Source of the DNA: Burkholderia sp. Bp9143
GTDB lineage: Bacteria; Pseudomonadota; Gammaproteobacteria; Burkholderiales; Burkholderiaceae
DNA length: 64,000 bases
Assembly: GCF_003853645.1 (NCBI RefSeq)
Contig: NZ_QTPO01000003.1
Location: 62,001 to 126,000, forward strand
Reading direction: 5' to 3'
This document shows, piece after piece, positions 18,937-28,098 of the stretch. Below the pieces are notes generated by a model that worked only from the letters and a program-made list of their open reading frames with translations, did no database searches and was not told the origin of the DNA. Every line of letters starts with the position of its first letter. Position 1 is the stretch's first letter. The translations under genes and the position numbers were made by a program.

Positions 18937-19683
18937 ATGAACCCTGCTTTCTCCCTTTCCTTCCTGCGACGCACGTCGTGCATGCTGGCGGCGGCCGGCG
19001 CGCTGCTCGCCGGCGTCGCGCACGCGGCGATCGTGCCGGACCGCACGCGCGTGATCTTCAACGAAGGCGAACAGGCCGCGATCGTCACGATCACCAACAA
19101 GAGCACGACGTATCCGTATCTCGTGCAATCGTGGCTCGAGGACGCGAAGGGCAACAAGATCACGTCGCCGCTGATGGTCGTGCCGCCGCTGCAGCGCGTC
19201 GAGGCGAACGAGCGCAACGTGCTGCGGATCGCGAAGCTGCCCGGCGCGGCGCTGCCGGCCGATCGCGAATCGGTGTTCTACCTGAACATCCGCGAAGTAC
19301 CGCCAAAGTCCGATACGCCGAATACCCTGCAGATCGCGCTGCATACGCAAATGAAACTGTTCTACCGGCCGAGGGCCGTGCAGCCCGCGCGCGACGAGGA
19401 CTGGACGCTGCCGATGACGCTGCGGGTGGACGCAGCCGCGCACAGGCTCGTGTTCGACAATCCGACGCCGTACCACGTGACGGTGGTCGAGGTGACGGCA
19501 GGCGCGCAGAAGACGCCGGTGCCGATCGAGCCGGTGATGGTGAGCCCGATGAACACGGCCGACGTGCCGTTCAAGGCCGCGACGCCGTCGACGCTGTTCG
19601 TCACGCATATCGACGATTACGGCGGCCAGGTGGCGGTCGAGTATGCGTGCGACGCGGGTGCGTGCAAGAGCGTGAAGCGATGA
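18937..19683 (+). CDS. Periplasmic fimbrial chaperone
   Basis: 248 residues, PapD/FimC family: two Ig-like domains. Signal peptide ends near GVAHA-AIVPD. Domain 1 has TRVIFNEGEQAAIVTITNKS, YPYLVQSWLED and PPLQRVEANERNVLRI, with the Arg and Lys that anchor the subunit C-terminus; FYLNIREVPP is the family signature. The chaperone folds subunits and delivers them to the usher. ATG 18937 precedes the signal peptide. It overlaps the next gene by 4 bp. Confidence 0.94.
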   Translation: MNPAFSLSFLRRTSCMLAAAGALLAGVAHAAIVPDRTRVIFNEGEQAAIVTITNKSTTYPYLVQSWLEDAKGNKITSPLMVVPPLQRVEANERNVLRIAKLPGAALPADRESVFYLNIREVPPKSDTPNTLQIALHTQMKLFYRPRAVQPARDEDWTLPMTLRVDAAAHRLVFDNPTPYHVTVVEVTAGAQKTPVPIEPVMVSPMNTADVPFKAATPSTLFVTHIDDYGGQVAVEYACDAGACKSVKR

Positions 19684-20702
19684 GCGGCGGGATGCGCGAA
19701 CGGCAATTGCCGGCGACGTGGCTGCGCTGGCTCGTGCTCGCATTGCTGGTCGCGGCGGCGCAGCCGGCGTGGGCACTGCGATGCCTGACGAACAGCGGCG
19801 CGACCTCGCTGACCGAGCCGATCGGCGGCGTTGCGTCGTATCCGACCGACGCGCCGGATGGATACGTGATCTGGGTGTCGCCGGTCCGCACGACGTCGGG
19901 GTATTGCTACAAGGACCTCGGTGATGCCGACAGCCTGAAAGTCGTCGACAACGTCTATTTCTACGCGAATCCGAATCGCACGAACCCGGCCGCGTGGGGG
20001 CTGGAGATCGGCATCCGCTACAAGGGTATCGACTACTTCGACAAGACGAGCAATCGCGGCGGCGGCGTGTTTACCGGGTATTCGGTGCCGCCGTGCAGCA
20101 AGTACGACTTCGACCGCGGGCGTTGTCAGCAGACCCGAATCAGCATCGACTATCAGGTCGTCGTGCGCAAGAAGGGCAACTGGGTCCAGCCGCCGAGCGA
20201 TATCTACACGGTATTCCAGTTCGACGGCGAGTTCGGGCTGAATGCGTACAACCCGAGCTTCCAGTACCGCCTGAGCGGCCTGCGCAACCTCAAGCCGACG
20301 CCATGCTTCGTCGACGTGCTCGTGACGCCCGAACCGGGCATCGTCAACTTCGGGCAGGTACAGGCGGTGGGTAACGGCTTCCTGCCGGCGGTGCCGCGCA
20401 AGCGGTTCTCGTTGTCGTTGACCAAGAAGTGCAACGTCGCGGTGCGGGTCGACGGGTATTTCGAAACGAGCTTTCCGGTACAGAACGGTTTGCTGGTGCC
20501 GGCGAAGGACAGCAATTTCGGTATCGGCATCGAGGACAGCCAGGGCAAGGCCATTCCGTTCAATCAGCAGTTCACGCTCGCGCAGTTTCCGTCGAACGTG
20601 ATGAATCAAAGTGTGCTGATGGACGCAGTGCTGAAATCGTTCGGGCCACCGAAGATCGGGCGATTCGATGCGACCGCAACGGTCCGGTTGTTCATCTACT
20701 GA
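19680..20702 (+). CDS. Fimbrial tip protein / two-domain adhesin
   Basis: 340 residues. Signal peptide (WLVLALLVAAAQPAWA) then a Cys-containing N-terminal domain of about 170 residues (RCLTNSG ... GYCYKDLG ... PPCSKYDFDRGRCQQT) that resembles no pilin I recognise. The C-terminal part looks like a pilin domain: PEPGIVNFGQV, KKCNVAVRVDGYFET and the closing DATATVRLFIY with a penultimate aromatic residue. This two-domain build and its place at the end of the operon fit a tip adhesin. The receptor is unknown. Confidence 0.82.
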   Translation: MSGGMRERQLPATWLRWLVLALLVAAAQPAWALRCLTNSGATSLTEPIGGVASYPTDAPDGYVIWVSPVRTTSGYCYKDLGDADSLKVVDNVYFYANPNRTNPAAWGLEIGIRYKGIDYFDKTSNRGGGVFTGYSVPPCSKYDFDRGRCQQTRISIDYQVVVRKKGNWVQPPSDIYTVFQFDGEFGLNAYNPSFQYRLSGLRNLKPTPCFVDVLVTPEPGIVNFGQVQAVGNGFLPAVPRKRFSLSLTKKCNVAVRVDGYFETSFPVQNGLLVPAKDSNFGIGIEDSQGKAIPFNQQFTLAQFPSNVMNQSVLMDAVLKSFGPPKIGRFDATATVRLFIY

Positions 20703-21000
20703 CGTGACGTGCGTGGGCGCAGCCTAGCGCACCGCACGCACGCCGGCGCTTCCTTTTCAAACCCGCTGCGCGATACTCAACGCACCTGGCGGCACACCGG
20801 TCGCGATCGCCATGCCAGCCGTTCGTCCCTCGGTCGGGTCAGGGCAGGCGACGGCGCCGGTCAACCTCGCGCTCGACAGCGCCGACCCGCAGAAAGATTC
20901 GAACGCAGCGCGATCCTTTGCGCGCGCCCTCCATCCGCCGAAACGTCGCTCCCATCGATTGATCAGACAAATCCGGACAACTGGAAGGGGTATCTCGTAA
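20703..21000 (+). other. Intergenic region between fimbrial operon and orbS promoter
   Basis: About 300 bp with no supportable gene and no clean terminator; GC-rich non-coding sequence that precedes the orbS promoter. Confidence 0.5.
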
Positions 21001-21034
21001 TCGTATTGAGAATGATTTGCGTTTACGTTAAATT
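21001..21034 (+). promoter_or_regulatory. orbS promoter with Fur-type box
   Basis: TTGAGA (21006-21011), a 17-bp spacer and TAAATT (21029-21034) make a good sigma-70 promoter. The -35 box lies within TATTGAGAATGATTTGCG, which matches the first half of the Fur consensus (TGATAAT, here TGAGAAT). Iron-loaded Fur bound here would shut off orbS and so the whole ornibactin system; Fur control of orbS is known in Burkholderia. Confidence 0.75.
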
Positions 21035-21065
21035 GCGCTATCTCAGAATTGGACGGAGCAGATCG

Positions 21066-21710
21066 ATGGCAATGGCGGAAGTGCTCGAACGACCGGCGGC
21101 GGCAACGGCGAACCCGTTCCTCGGCAGTTATCCGGACCTGCCGTCGCGCGCCGCGCCGCGTGCGCAGGGCGCGCTGCTCGACGTGCTGATTTCCCATCGC
21201 GCGATGCTCGTCAACGTCGCGCGCGGCTTCGTCGGTTGTGCGAGCCGGGCCGAGGACGTCGTGCACGACGTGTTCGTGAAGCTCGTCGAATTCCCGAACC
21301 AGGAGGCGGTGCGCCAGCCGGTCGCGTACGTGACGCGGATGGTGCGCAACGCGTCGATCGACGCGTGCCGCCGGCAAAGCCTCGAGAACGTCTATCACAC
21401 GGAAGAGGACGACGGCTTCGACGTGCCGTCGCCGGAACCGACACCCGAGGCCGCGCTGATGACACGCGACACGCTGCGTCGCGTGTGGGCCGCGCTCGAC
21501 GACCTGCCGGCGCGCAGCCGCGCGGCGTTCGAGATGGTGCGGCTGCGCGAGGAAACGCTGCAGACCGCGGCGCGCGCGCTGAACGTGTCGCAAACACTCG
21601 TGCATTTCATGGTGCGCGACGCGGAGCGGCACTGCGCGGAATGCCTCGACGCATGCCATCGCGGCGTCGCGTGCCCGGTGTTTCTCGGCGGCCGTGCGCG
21701 ACGGCGGTAA
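21066..21710 (+). CDS. orbS: Extracytoplasmic-function sigma factor for ornibactin genes
   Basis: 214 residues, iron-starvation ECF sigma factor (PvdS-like). Region 2 covers HRAMLVNVARGFVGCASRAEDVVHDVFVKL and region 4 the helix-turn-helix near TLQTAARALNVSQTLVHFMV. GGAG lies 8 bases before ATG 21066. The C-terminus is unusual: Cys190, 193, 197 and 203 (CxxC-x3-C-x5-C) flanked by His189 and His198, then a basic tail. No anti-sigma gene is nearby, in contrast with FecI-type systems. It is expected to recognise the three TAAAWAWTY-N12-CGTC promoters of this locus. Its stop codon TAA is itself the first three bases of the orbH -35 box. Confidence 0.93.
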   Translation: MAMAEVLERPAAATANPFLGSYPDLPSRAAPRAQGALLDVLISHRAMLVNVARGFVGCASRAEDVVHDVFVKLVEFPNQEAVRQPVAYVTRMVRNASIDACRRQSLENVYHTEEDDGFDVPSPEPTPEAALMTRDTLRRVWAALDDLPARSRAAFEMVRLREETLQTAARALNVSQTLVHFMVRDAERHCAECLDACHRGVACPVFLGGRARRR

Positions 21711-21732
21711 AAAATCGCGCCGGCCAATCGTC
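21708..21732 (+). promoter_or_regulatory. OrbS-dependent promoter of orbHGCDFB
   Basis: TAAAAAATC (21708-21716), 12 bp, CGTC (21729-21732). The same layout recurs before orbI and, on the other strand, before orbE. It resembles the PvdS-type promoter layout of pseudomonads (TAAAT ... CGT). Confidence 0.8.
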
Positions 21733-21806
21733 TTCAAGACAGGAGCGGCCGATTCGACAGTTCGCCGCTTCGCATCCTTCAACCGCCTCCCGCTTTTTTT
21801 TCGATC

Positions 21807-22049
21807 ATGACGCAAGCCACGACGCCTTCCGCCGACACCGACGACCTCGTCTACACGGTCGTCATCAACGACGAAGAACAGTATTCGATCTGGCCGACGT
21901 TCCGGCCCGTGCCGGCCGGCTGGAGCGAGGTCGGCGTGCGCGGCCCGAAGGCCGACTGCCTCGCGCACATCGAGACCGTCTGGACTGACATGCGTCCCGC
22001 GAGCCTGCGCCGCGCGATGGACGGCGAACGCGCGACGCGCGCGTCGTGA
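21807..22049 (+). CDS. orbH: MbtH-like NRPS accessory protein
   Basis: 80 residues with the MbtH signature: [13 protein letters not shown], then [11 protein letters not shown] and a central Trp-containing [11 protein letters not shown]. MbtH-like proteins bind and activate adenylation domains, so this one should assist OrbI and/or OrbJ in the cytoplasm. First gene after the OrbS promoter; a pyrimidine/T-rich stretch just before ATG 21807 leaves no strong ribosome site. Confidence 0.95.
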   Translation: MTQATTPSADTDDLVYTVVINDEEQYSIWPTFRPVPAGWSEVGVRGPKADCLAHIETVWTDMRPASLRRAMDGERATRAS

Positions 22050-22094
22050 CCCGCTGCGCCGCGTTTCCGGCGCACCACCTGAAGAGGACGTTGC

Positions 22095-23111
22095 ATGACC
22101 CTGCTTTCGTTGCCGACGCTCGACGACCTGCGTATCGAGCCGGGGCTGCCCACCGTCGTGTCGCCGCGCAGCGCCGACGGCATGTCGATCGACGAGATCG
22201 CGCCGCTCGCGCATGCGATCGCGGCCGACACGCTCGAACGGGCGGGCGGTGTGCTGTTCACGGGCTTTCACGTGCCGTCGATCGATGCGTTCCAGCAGTT
22301 CGCGGCATCGTTCGGCGATCCGCTGATCGGCTATGAATACGCGTCGACGCCGCGCAGCCAGGTCGAGGGCGCCGTTTACACGTCGACCGAATACCCGCCG
22401 CACCGCGCGATTCCGCTGCACAACGAGCAGTCGTACACGCGCGAGTGGCCGCTGCGGATCTGGTTCCATTGCGCGCTCGCGGCGCCGAACGGCGGCGCGA
22501 CGCCGATCGCGGACAGCCGCACCGTCCATCGCGCGCTCGACCCGGCGCTGGTCGCGCGCTTCGAGCAGCGCGAGCTCCTTTATGTGCGCAATTTCGGCCA
22601 GGGGCTCGACCTGCCGTGGCAGCAGTCGTTCGGCACCGACGAGCCGGCCGAGGTCGAGCGGATGTGCGCGGCGCGCGGGATCGAATGCGCATGGCGCACC
22701 GACGACGGCGAACTGCTGCTGCGCACGCGCGAACGCTGCCAGGCCGTCGCACGCCATCCGCGCACCGGCGACCGCGTGTGGTTCAACCAGGCGAACCTGT
22801 TTCACCTGTCCGCGCTCGACGACGACATGCAGGAAGCGCTCGTCGACGCAGTCGGGCTCGAGAACGTGCCGCGCAACGTGTACTACGGCGACGGCGAACC
22901 GCTCGAGGCCGACGCGCTCGCGGAAATCCGCGGCGTGCTCGACCGCCAGCGCATCGTGTTCCCATGGCGGACGGGCGACGTGCTGATGCTCGACAACATG
23001 CTGACCGCGCATGCGCGCGACCCGTTCGACGGGCCGCGCAAGGTGGTCGTCGCGATGGCGCAGAGTTACACGGTCCCGCGCGCGACCGAACGGAGGACCG
23101 ATGACGCGTAG
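22095..23111 (+). CDS. orbG: Fe(II)/2-oxoglutarate dioxygenase, aspartate beta-hydroxylase
   Basis: 338 residues, TauD/clavaminate-synthase-like fold. Likely iron ligands are His109 and Glu111 (PLHNEQSY) and His306 (MLTAHARDPF); Arg315 is placed to bind 2-oxoglutarate. SyrP-like members hydroxylate NRPS-bound aspartate, and ornibactin contains beta-hydroxy-Asp, so this is the predicted step, acting on the Asp carried by OrbI module 2. A good AAGAGGA site precedes ATG 22095. It overlaps orbC by 11 bp. Confidence 0.92.
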   Translation: MTLLSLPTLDDLRIEPGLPTVVSPRSADGMSIDEIAPLAHAIAADTLERAGGVLFTGFHVPSIDAFQQFAASFGDPLIGYEYASTPRSQVEGAVYTSTEYPPHRAIPLHNEQSYTREWPLRIWFHCALAAPNGGATPIADSRTVHRALDPALVARFEQRELLYVRNFGQGLDLPWQQSFGTDEPAEVERMCAARGIECAWRTDDGELLLRTRERCQAVARHPRTGDRVWFNQANLFHLSALDDDMQEALVDAVGLENVPRNVYYGDGEPLEADALAEIRGVLDRQRIVFPWRTGDVLMLDNMLTAHARDPFDGPRKVVVAMAQSYTVPRATERRTDDA

Positions 23112-23952
23112 TACCGCCGCGCTTGCCGCGCGCGGACTGACGGTGGGTTATCGCGACCATGTCGTGATCGACGGGCTGGATCTGTCGATCGCGGCCGGCC
23201 GCGTCACGGCGCTGTGCGGTCCGAACGGCTGCGGCAAGAGCACGCTGCTGCGCACGCTCGCGGGCCTGCAGCCCGCGCGTGCGGGCCACATCGACGTGAA
23301 CGGCAAGCCGCTCGCGTCGTTCCGCCGTCGCGCGCTCGCGCGCGAGCTCACGATGCTCGCGCAGTTCAACCAGATTCCGTCGGGGCTGACCGTGCGCGAG
23401 CTCGTCGCGTACGGGCGCTATGCCTACGGCGGCTTCCTGCGCGGGCTGTCGCGCGCCGATCATGCGGCGATCGATGAGGCGCTCGACACGAGCGGCCTCG
23501 CCGGCGATGCCGAGCGTGACGTCGGCGCGCTGTCGGGCGGCGAGCGCCAGCGTGCGTGGATCGCGATGGCGCTCGCGCAGCAGGCGCCGATCGTGCTGCT
23601 CGACGAGCCGACGACCTATCTCGACATCCATCACCAGCTCGACATCCTCGACGCGCTGCGCGCGCTGAACCGCGCGCGCGGGCTGACGATCGTGTGGGTC
23701 CTGCACGACCTGAACCAGGCGGCCGCGTACAGCGACGACATCGTGCTGATGCGTGCCGGCCGCCTCGTCGCGCAGGGCTCGCCCGACGCGATGCTGGAGC
23801 CGGCGCGGCTGCGCACGGCGTTCGGCGTCGACATGCTGAAGCTCGCGCATCCGCAGACGGGCGCGCCGATGTGCGTGCCGGCCTATGGGCCGCCGGCATC
23901 CGGCATGGCGGGCGCGTTCGATCGCGCCGTCGATCGGGATATCGCCGTATGA
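23101..23952 (+). CDS. orbC: Ferric-ornibactin ABC importer, ATPase
   Basis: 283 residues, FepC/FhuC-type ATPase. Walker A GPNGCGKST (residues 40-48), signature LSGGERQR, Walker B IVLLDEPTT, and the switch His in WVLHDLNQAA. It powers uptake of ferric siderophore across the inner membrane with OrbD and OrbB. It overlaps genes on both sides (11 bp with orbG, 4 bp with orbD), so translation is coupled. Confidence 0.94.
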   Translation: MTRSTAALAARGLTVGYRDHVVIDGLDLSIAAGRVTALCGPNGCGKSTLLRTLAGLQPARAGHIDVNGKPLASFRRRALARELTMLAQFNQIPSGLTVRELVAYGRYAYGGFLRGLSRADHAAIDEALDTSGLAGDAERDVGALSGGERQRAWIAMALAQQAPIVLLDEPTTYLDIHHQLDILDALRALNRARGLTIVWVLHDLNQAAAYSDDIVLMRAGRLVAQGSPDAMLEPARLRTAFGVDMLKLAHPQTGAPMCVPAYGPPASGMAGAFDRAVDRDIAV

Positions 23953-26042
23953 CGACCTTCGCGATGCGCAAGCGGCTCGCGGCGAGCGGGCAGGGCGCGG
24001 CATCAGGCAGCCGTGCCGGCGCGATCGCGCTTGGCCTCGTCGCGCTGATCGCGGTGCTGGCGGTGCTGCGCGTCGCACCGGACCTGCGCGTGTGGTGGAA
24101 CGCCGTGCCGGGCAGCGACGCTGCCGCGCTCGCGGGCGTGTTCCTGTTCGACCTGAACCTGCCGCGCGTCGCGGCCGCGCTCGTCGCGGGCGGCTGCCTC
24201 GGCATCGCGGGCGCGCTGTTCCAGTCGCTCACGCGCAACCCGCTCGCGTCGCCCGATCTGCTCGGCGTGACGGGCGGCGCCCAGCTCGGCCTGCTCGCGG
24301 CGATGCTGGTGCCGGCGCTCGCCGGTGTCGCGTCGGTGCCGCTGCTGTTCATGTGCGGGCTGATCGCCGCCGCATGCGCGATCGTCGCGGCCGGCGGCTG
24401 GCGCGCGACGCCGCTGCGGCTCGTGCTGGCGGGCAGCGTCTGCATGCTGTTGTTCGCGGCGCTGTCGACGCTGGTGCTCGCGTTCTTCGAGCAGAACATC
24501 GCAGGCGCCGCGCTGTGGACCAACGGCAGTCTCTATCAACCGGGCGCGACCGGGCTCGCGCTCGCCGCACGCTGGCTGGTCCTGCCGCTGCTGGCGCTGC
24601 CGTTCGTGATCCGGCCGCTGAATCCGCTCGCGCTCGGCGACGAGGCGGCGGCCGCGGCCGGCGTGCGGGTCGACGCGACGCGGCTCGCGGCGACGATCGT
24701 CGCGGTCGCGTTCACGAGCGTGGCCGTCAGCATCGCGGGCCCGCTGTCGTATGTCGGGCTCGTCGCGCCGAACCTGCTGCGCCAGGTGCGCGGCGCCCGC
24801 GCGGCGCGGCTCGGCGTGCTGGTGCCGCTGTCGGCGCTCGCGGGCGGCGCGCTCGTGCTCGTCACCGACAGCGCGGTGCTCGCGTCGGGCCTCGACGCGA
24901 CGCTGTCGACCGGCGTCGCGATCGCGCTCGTCGGCACGCCGCTGATGCTCGCGATGATCCGGCGCGGCGCCGCGTGGTCGGGCGTGCTGCATGCGCAGGC
25001 CGAACGCGCGGCGGGCAGCGGCTCGACACGCGTGGTCGGCTGGCTCGAACGGCTCGGCTGGCCGCTGCGTACCGCGCTGTTCGTCGCGGCCGGCGTGCTC
25101 GTCGTGTTCGTCAGCGTGTCGGCCGGCCCCGAATGGCTGTCGCCGGCTCGCTGGTCCGCCGCGCTGTCGGGCCACGATGCCGTCGCGCGGATGCTGATCG
25201 ACCTGCGCATGCCGCGGCTGTTGTGCGCGCTCCTCGCGGGCGCACTGCTGGCGGTGAGCGGGGTCGCGATGCAGAGCGTCGTGCGCAATCCGCTCGCCGG
25301 CCCCGAAGTGCTCGGCGTCACGCAGGGCGCGGGGCTCGTCACGCTGTTCGCGTTGTCGACGTGGCCGCTGATGGGCCACGTGACGCTCGCGGCGGCCGCG
25401 TTGATCGGCGGCGCGCTGTCGCTCGCGATCACGCTCGTGCTGAATCACCGGCATCGTTACGCACCGCTCGCGGTCGCGCTGACCGGCATCGTGATCGGCG
25501 CGCTGTGGACCACGCTCGCGCAATGGCTGATCACGCAGCAAAGCGTGCAGCCCGCGCGCTTCGTCGTCTGGCTCGTCGGCGGCACCTATGGCCGAAGCTG
25601 GGGCGAGGTGTCGATGCTGCTGCCGTGGTGCGTGCTCGCGGTCCCCGTATTCGCATGGCTCGCGCGGCCGCTCGACATGCTCGCGCTCGGCGACGACCAG
25701 GCGGCCGCGCTCGGCCTGCCGGTCGCCGCGTTGCGGCCGCTCGCGCTGACGATCGCGACGCTCGCCGCCTGCGCGGCCGTCGCGGCGGTCGGGCCGGTCG
25801 GCTTCATCGGACTGATGGCGCCGCACGTCGCGACGATGCTCGGCGCGCGCCGGCATCGCACGCGGCTGTGGCTCGCGGCCGCATGCGGCGCGCTGATCCT
25901 CGGCCTGGCCGATCTGGCCGCCCGCACGGTCGTCGCGCCGCGCGAAGTGCCGGCCGGCGTGCTGACCGCACTGATCGGCGCGCCGTACCTGCTCGGACTG
26001 CTGATCCTCGAGGGGCGCCGCGCCCGGCGCGCGGGGCGATGA
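23949..26042 (+). CDS. orbD: Ferric-ornibactin ABC importer, fused double permease
   Basis: 697 residues, FhuB-like: two FecCD permease units joined head to tail. Each half has the family motif near its N-terminal third: LPRVAAALVAGGCLGIAGALFQ in half 1 and MPRLLCALLAGALLAVSGVAMQ in half 2. Each also has a later GPLSYVGLVAPN / GPVGFIGLMAPH segment that contacts the ATPase. The fusion removes the need for a second permease gene, and none is present. ATGA overlap with orbC and with orbF. Confidence 0.93.
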   Translation: MTTFAMRKRLAASGQGAASGSRAGAIALGLVALIAVLAVLRVAPDLRVWWNAVPGSDAAALAGVFLFDLNLPRVAAALVAGGCLGIAGALFQSLTRNPLASPDLLGVTGGAQLGLLAAMLVPALAGVASVPLLFMCGLIAAACAIVAAGGWRATPLRLVLAGSVCMLLFAALSTLVLAFFEQNIAGAALWTNGSLYQPGATGLALAARWLVLPLLALPFVIRPLNPLALGDEAAAAAGVRVDATRLAATIVAVAFTSVAVSIAGPLSYVGLVAPNLLRQVRGARAARLGVLVPLSALAGGALVLVTDSAVLASGLDATLSTGVAIALVGTPLMLAMIRRGAAWSGVLHAQAERAAGSGSTRVVGWLERLGWPLRTALFVAAGVLVVFVSVSAGPEWLSPARWSAALSGHDAVARMLIDLRMPRLLCALLAGALLAVSGVAMQSVVRNPLAGPEVLGVTQGAGLVTLFALSTWPLMGHVTLAAAALIGGALSLAITLVLNHRHRYAPLAVALTGIVIGALWTTLAQWLITQQSVQPARFVVWLVGGTYGRSWGEVSMLLPWCVLAVPVFAWLARPLDMLALGDDQAAALGLPVAALRPLALTIATLAACAAVAAVGPVGFIGLMAPHVATMLGARRHRTRLWLAAACGALILGLADLAARTVVAPREVPAGVLTALIGAPYLLGLLILEGRRARRAGR

Positions 26043-26839
26043 CGCCGGTGCTCGACGGCGCATGCGCCACGCGCTTCTCGGCGTTCGCGCCCGAAGCGTT
26101 CGCCGCGCATCTCGACGTCGTGTGGCTCGGGATGCCCGAAGACACGCACGCGTCGGGCCGGATCGTCGTGCCGGTCAGCGCGCTGCCCGATCATCGCGAG
26201 GCCGTGCTCGACGCGATGGTCCGCCATTACGGCGGCGATCCGGCGCAGCATGCGCGTGCACTGATGTCGCAATGGAGCAAGTACTACTTCGGCCGCGCGG
26301 CGCCCGCCGGCGTGGTCGCCGCGCTGACGCTCGGCCGGCCGCTCGACATGGCGCCGGATCGCACGTTCGTCGCGCTCGACGACGGGATGCCGGCCGCGCT
26401 GTATTTCGCGCCGGACGCGCTCGGCGCACCGTGCACCGATCCCGCGTCGCGCTATGTGGGGCTCGTCGCGCATCTCGGCGCGGTGATCGACCTGCTCGCG
26501 GCGATGGGCCGCGTCACGCCGCGCGTGCTGTGGAGCAACGCAGGCAACCTGCTCGACTACCTGCTCGACACGTACCGCGCGCTGCCGTGCGCGGCCGATC
26601 CCGTTCGCGATGCCGACTGGCTGTTCGGCGCGTCCTGCGTCCATGGCGAACCGAATCCGCTGCGCCTGCCGGTGCGCGACGCCGTGCCGCGCTCGCCGCT
26701 GCTGCCGACGCCGTTTCGCGCGCGCCGCGTGTGCTGCCTGCGCTATGAAATTCCTGGAGAAACGCAACTGTGTGGAAGCTGCCCCCTGCTATTGACGATG
26801 GACGACGCGGCGCTGGCCGAGCAGGACGCGATCCGGTGA
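26039..26839 (+). CDS. orbF: Ferric siderophore reductase, FhuF-like
   Basis: 266 residues. The C-terminus has the FhuF-type [2Fe-2S] cysteine pattern [17 protein letters not shown] (CC-x11-C-x2-C). FhuF-like proteins reduce Fe(III) in hydroxamate siderophores in the cytoplasm and so release iron. The N-terminal 200 residues match the family in style ([17 protein letters not shown]). Translationally coupled on both sides (ATGA with orbD, GTGA with orbB). Confidence 0.9.
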   Translation: MTPVLDGACATRFSAFAPEAFAAHLDVVWLGMPEDTHASGRIVVPVSALPDHREAVLDAMVRHYGGDPAQHARALMSQWSKYYFGRAAPAGVVAALTLGRPLDMAPDRTFVALDDGMPAALYFAPDALGAPCTDPASRYVGLVAHLGAVIDLLAAMGRVTPRVLWSNAGNLLDYLLDTYRALPCAADPVRDADWLFGASCVHGEPNPLRLPVRDAVPRSPLLPTPFRARRVCCLRYEIPGETQLCGSCPLLLTMDDAALAEQDAIR

Positions 26840-27879
26840 CGCCGGTGACACGTGCCGCCCGCCGCCATGCGCTCGGCGCACTGGCCGCGCTCGGCGCTGC
26901 GTGCTGCGGCGCGTGGGTTGCGCCGGCCGTGGCGGTCGCCGACGACGCACGTGCCGGGCAGCGCAGCACGGCAACGCAACCGGGCCGCTCGCTGGCGGGC
27001 AACCCCGTCGTGTCGCAGGCCAGCGCGACGATGCCCGTGCGACCGCGGCGCGTGGTCGCGCTCGACTTCATGTTCGCGGAAAGCGTGATCGCGCTCGACA
27101 TCGTGCCGGTCGGCATGGCCGATACCGCGTTCTATCCGGGCTGGCTCGGCTACGAGAGCGACCGGCTCGCGCACGTGACCGACATCGGCTCGCGGCAGGA
27201 GCCGGGGCTCGAGGCGATCGCCGCGGTGAAGCCCGATCTCATCATCGGCGTGGGCTTCCGGCATGCGCCGATCTTCGCCGCGCTCGACCGGATCGCGCCG
27301 ACGATCCTGTTCCAGTTCAGCCCGAACGTGTCGGAAGACGGCGTGCCCGTCACGCAGCTCGACTGGATGCGGCAGATCTTCCGGACGATCGGTACCGTGA
27401 CCGGACGCGATGCGCGCGCGCAGACGGTCGAAGCGCGACTCGACGCGGGGATCGTACGCAATGCGTCGCGGCTCAAGGCGGCCGGGCGCGGCGGCGAACG
27501 CATCGCACTGCTGCAGGACCTCGGGCTGCCCGACCGCTACTGGGCCTATACGGGCAACAGCACGTCGGCGGGCCTCGCGCGCGCACTCGGGCTCGATCCG
27601 TGGCCGAAGAAGCCGACGCGGGAGGGCACGCTTTACGTGACGTCCGCCGATCTGCTCCGGCAACGCGATCTCGCCGTGCTGTTCGTCACCGCGACGGGGA
27701 TGGACGTGCCGCTGTCGTCGAAGCTCGATTCGCCGGTGTGGCGTTTCGTGCCTGCGCTGCGCGAGCACAGGATCGCGCTCATCGAGCGGAACATCTGGGG
27801 GTTCGGCGGGCCGATGTCGGCGCTGAAGCTGGCCGACGTGATGACCGATACGATGCTGAAGCTGCCGGCCGTGCGCTGA
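26836..27879 (+). CDS. orbB: Ferric-ornibactin periplasmic binding protein
   Basis: 347 residues, FhuD-like substrate-binding protein. GTG 26836 overlaps the orbF stop (GTGA); a second GTG at 26845 is also possible. The N-terminus has adjacent Arg residues before a hydrophobic stretch ([23 protein letters not shown]), similar to a Tat signal. The mature part has [19 protein letters not shown] and [16 protein letters not shown], the usual core of this class. It captures ferric ornibactin in the periplasm for OrbCD. The 219-bp gap to the convergent orbE shows no clear terminator. Confidence 0.92.
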   Translation: MTPVTRAARRHALGALAALGAACCGAWVAPAVAVADDARAGQRSTATQPGRSLAGNPVVSQASATMPVRPRRVVALDFMFAESVIALDIVPVGMADTAFYPGWLGYESDRLAHVTDIGSRQEPGLEAIAAVKPDLIIGVGFRHAPIFAALDRIAPTILFQFSPNVSEDGVPVTQLDWMRQIFRTIGTVTGRDARAQTVEARLDAGIVRNASRLKAAGRGGERIALLQDLGLPDRYWAYTGNSTSAGLARALGLDPWPKKPTREGTLYVTSADLLRQRDLAVLFVTATGMDVPLSSKLDSPVWRFVPALREHRIALIERNIWGFGGPMSALKLADVMTDTMLKLPAVR

Positions 27880-28098
27880 ACGCGCGGTTTGTCGTGAGCG
27901 GGTGGGGCAGCGCGGTCGGGAGCCGCGTCGTCATCCGCGTGCCGTGCGAACGGGACGCGGCATTGCGGTGGCGTTACGTGTATGCAAGTACGCCGAACAA
28001 TCTTTCCTTCCGGCTTATCCGAATCCTTCCGACCTCCGAACCGAACACCGCCTGCACGCCGCAATCGCTGCGCGCAGGTGGCCCGCGTTCACCCGTGT

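Noticed and set aside
15690..19217. A 1175-codon minus-strand frame across the fimbrial genes.
   Set aside because: Arg-rich, no motif, and exactly opposite to clear pilin, usher and chaperone genes.
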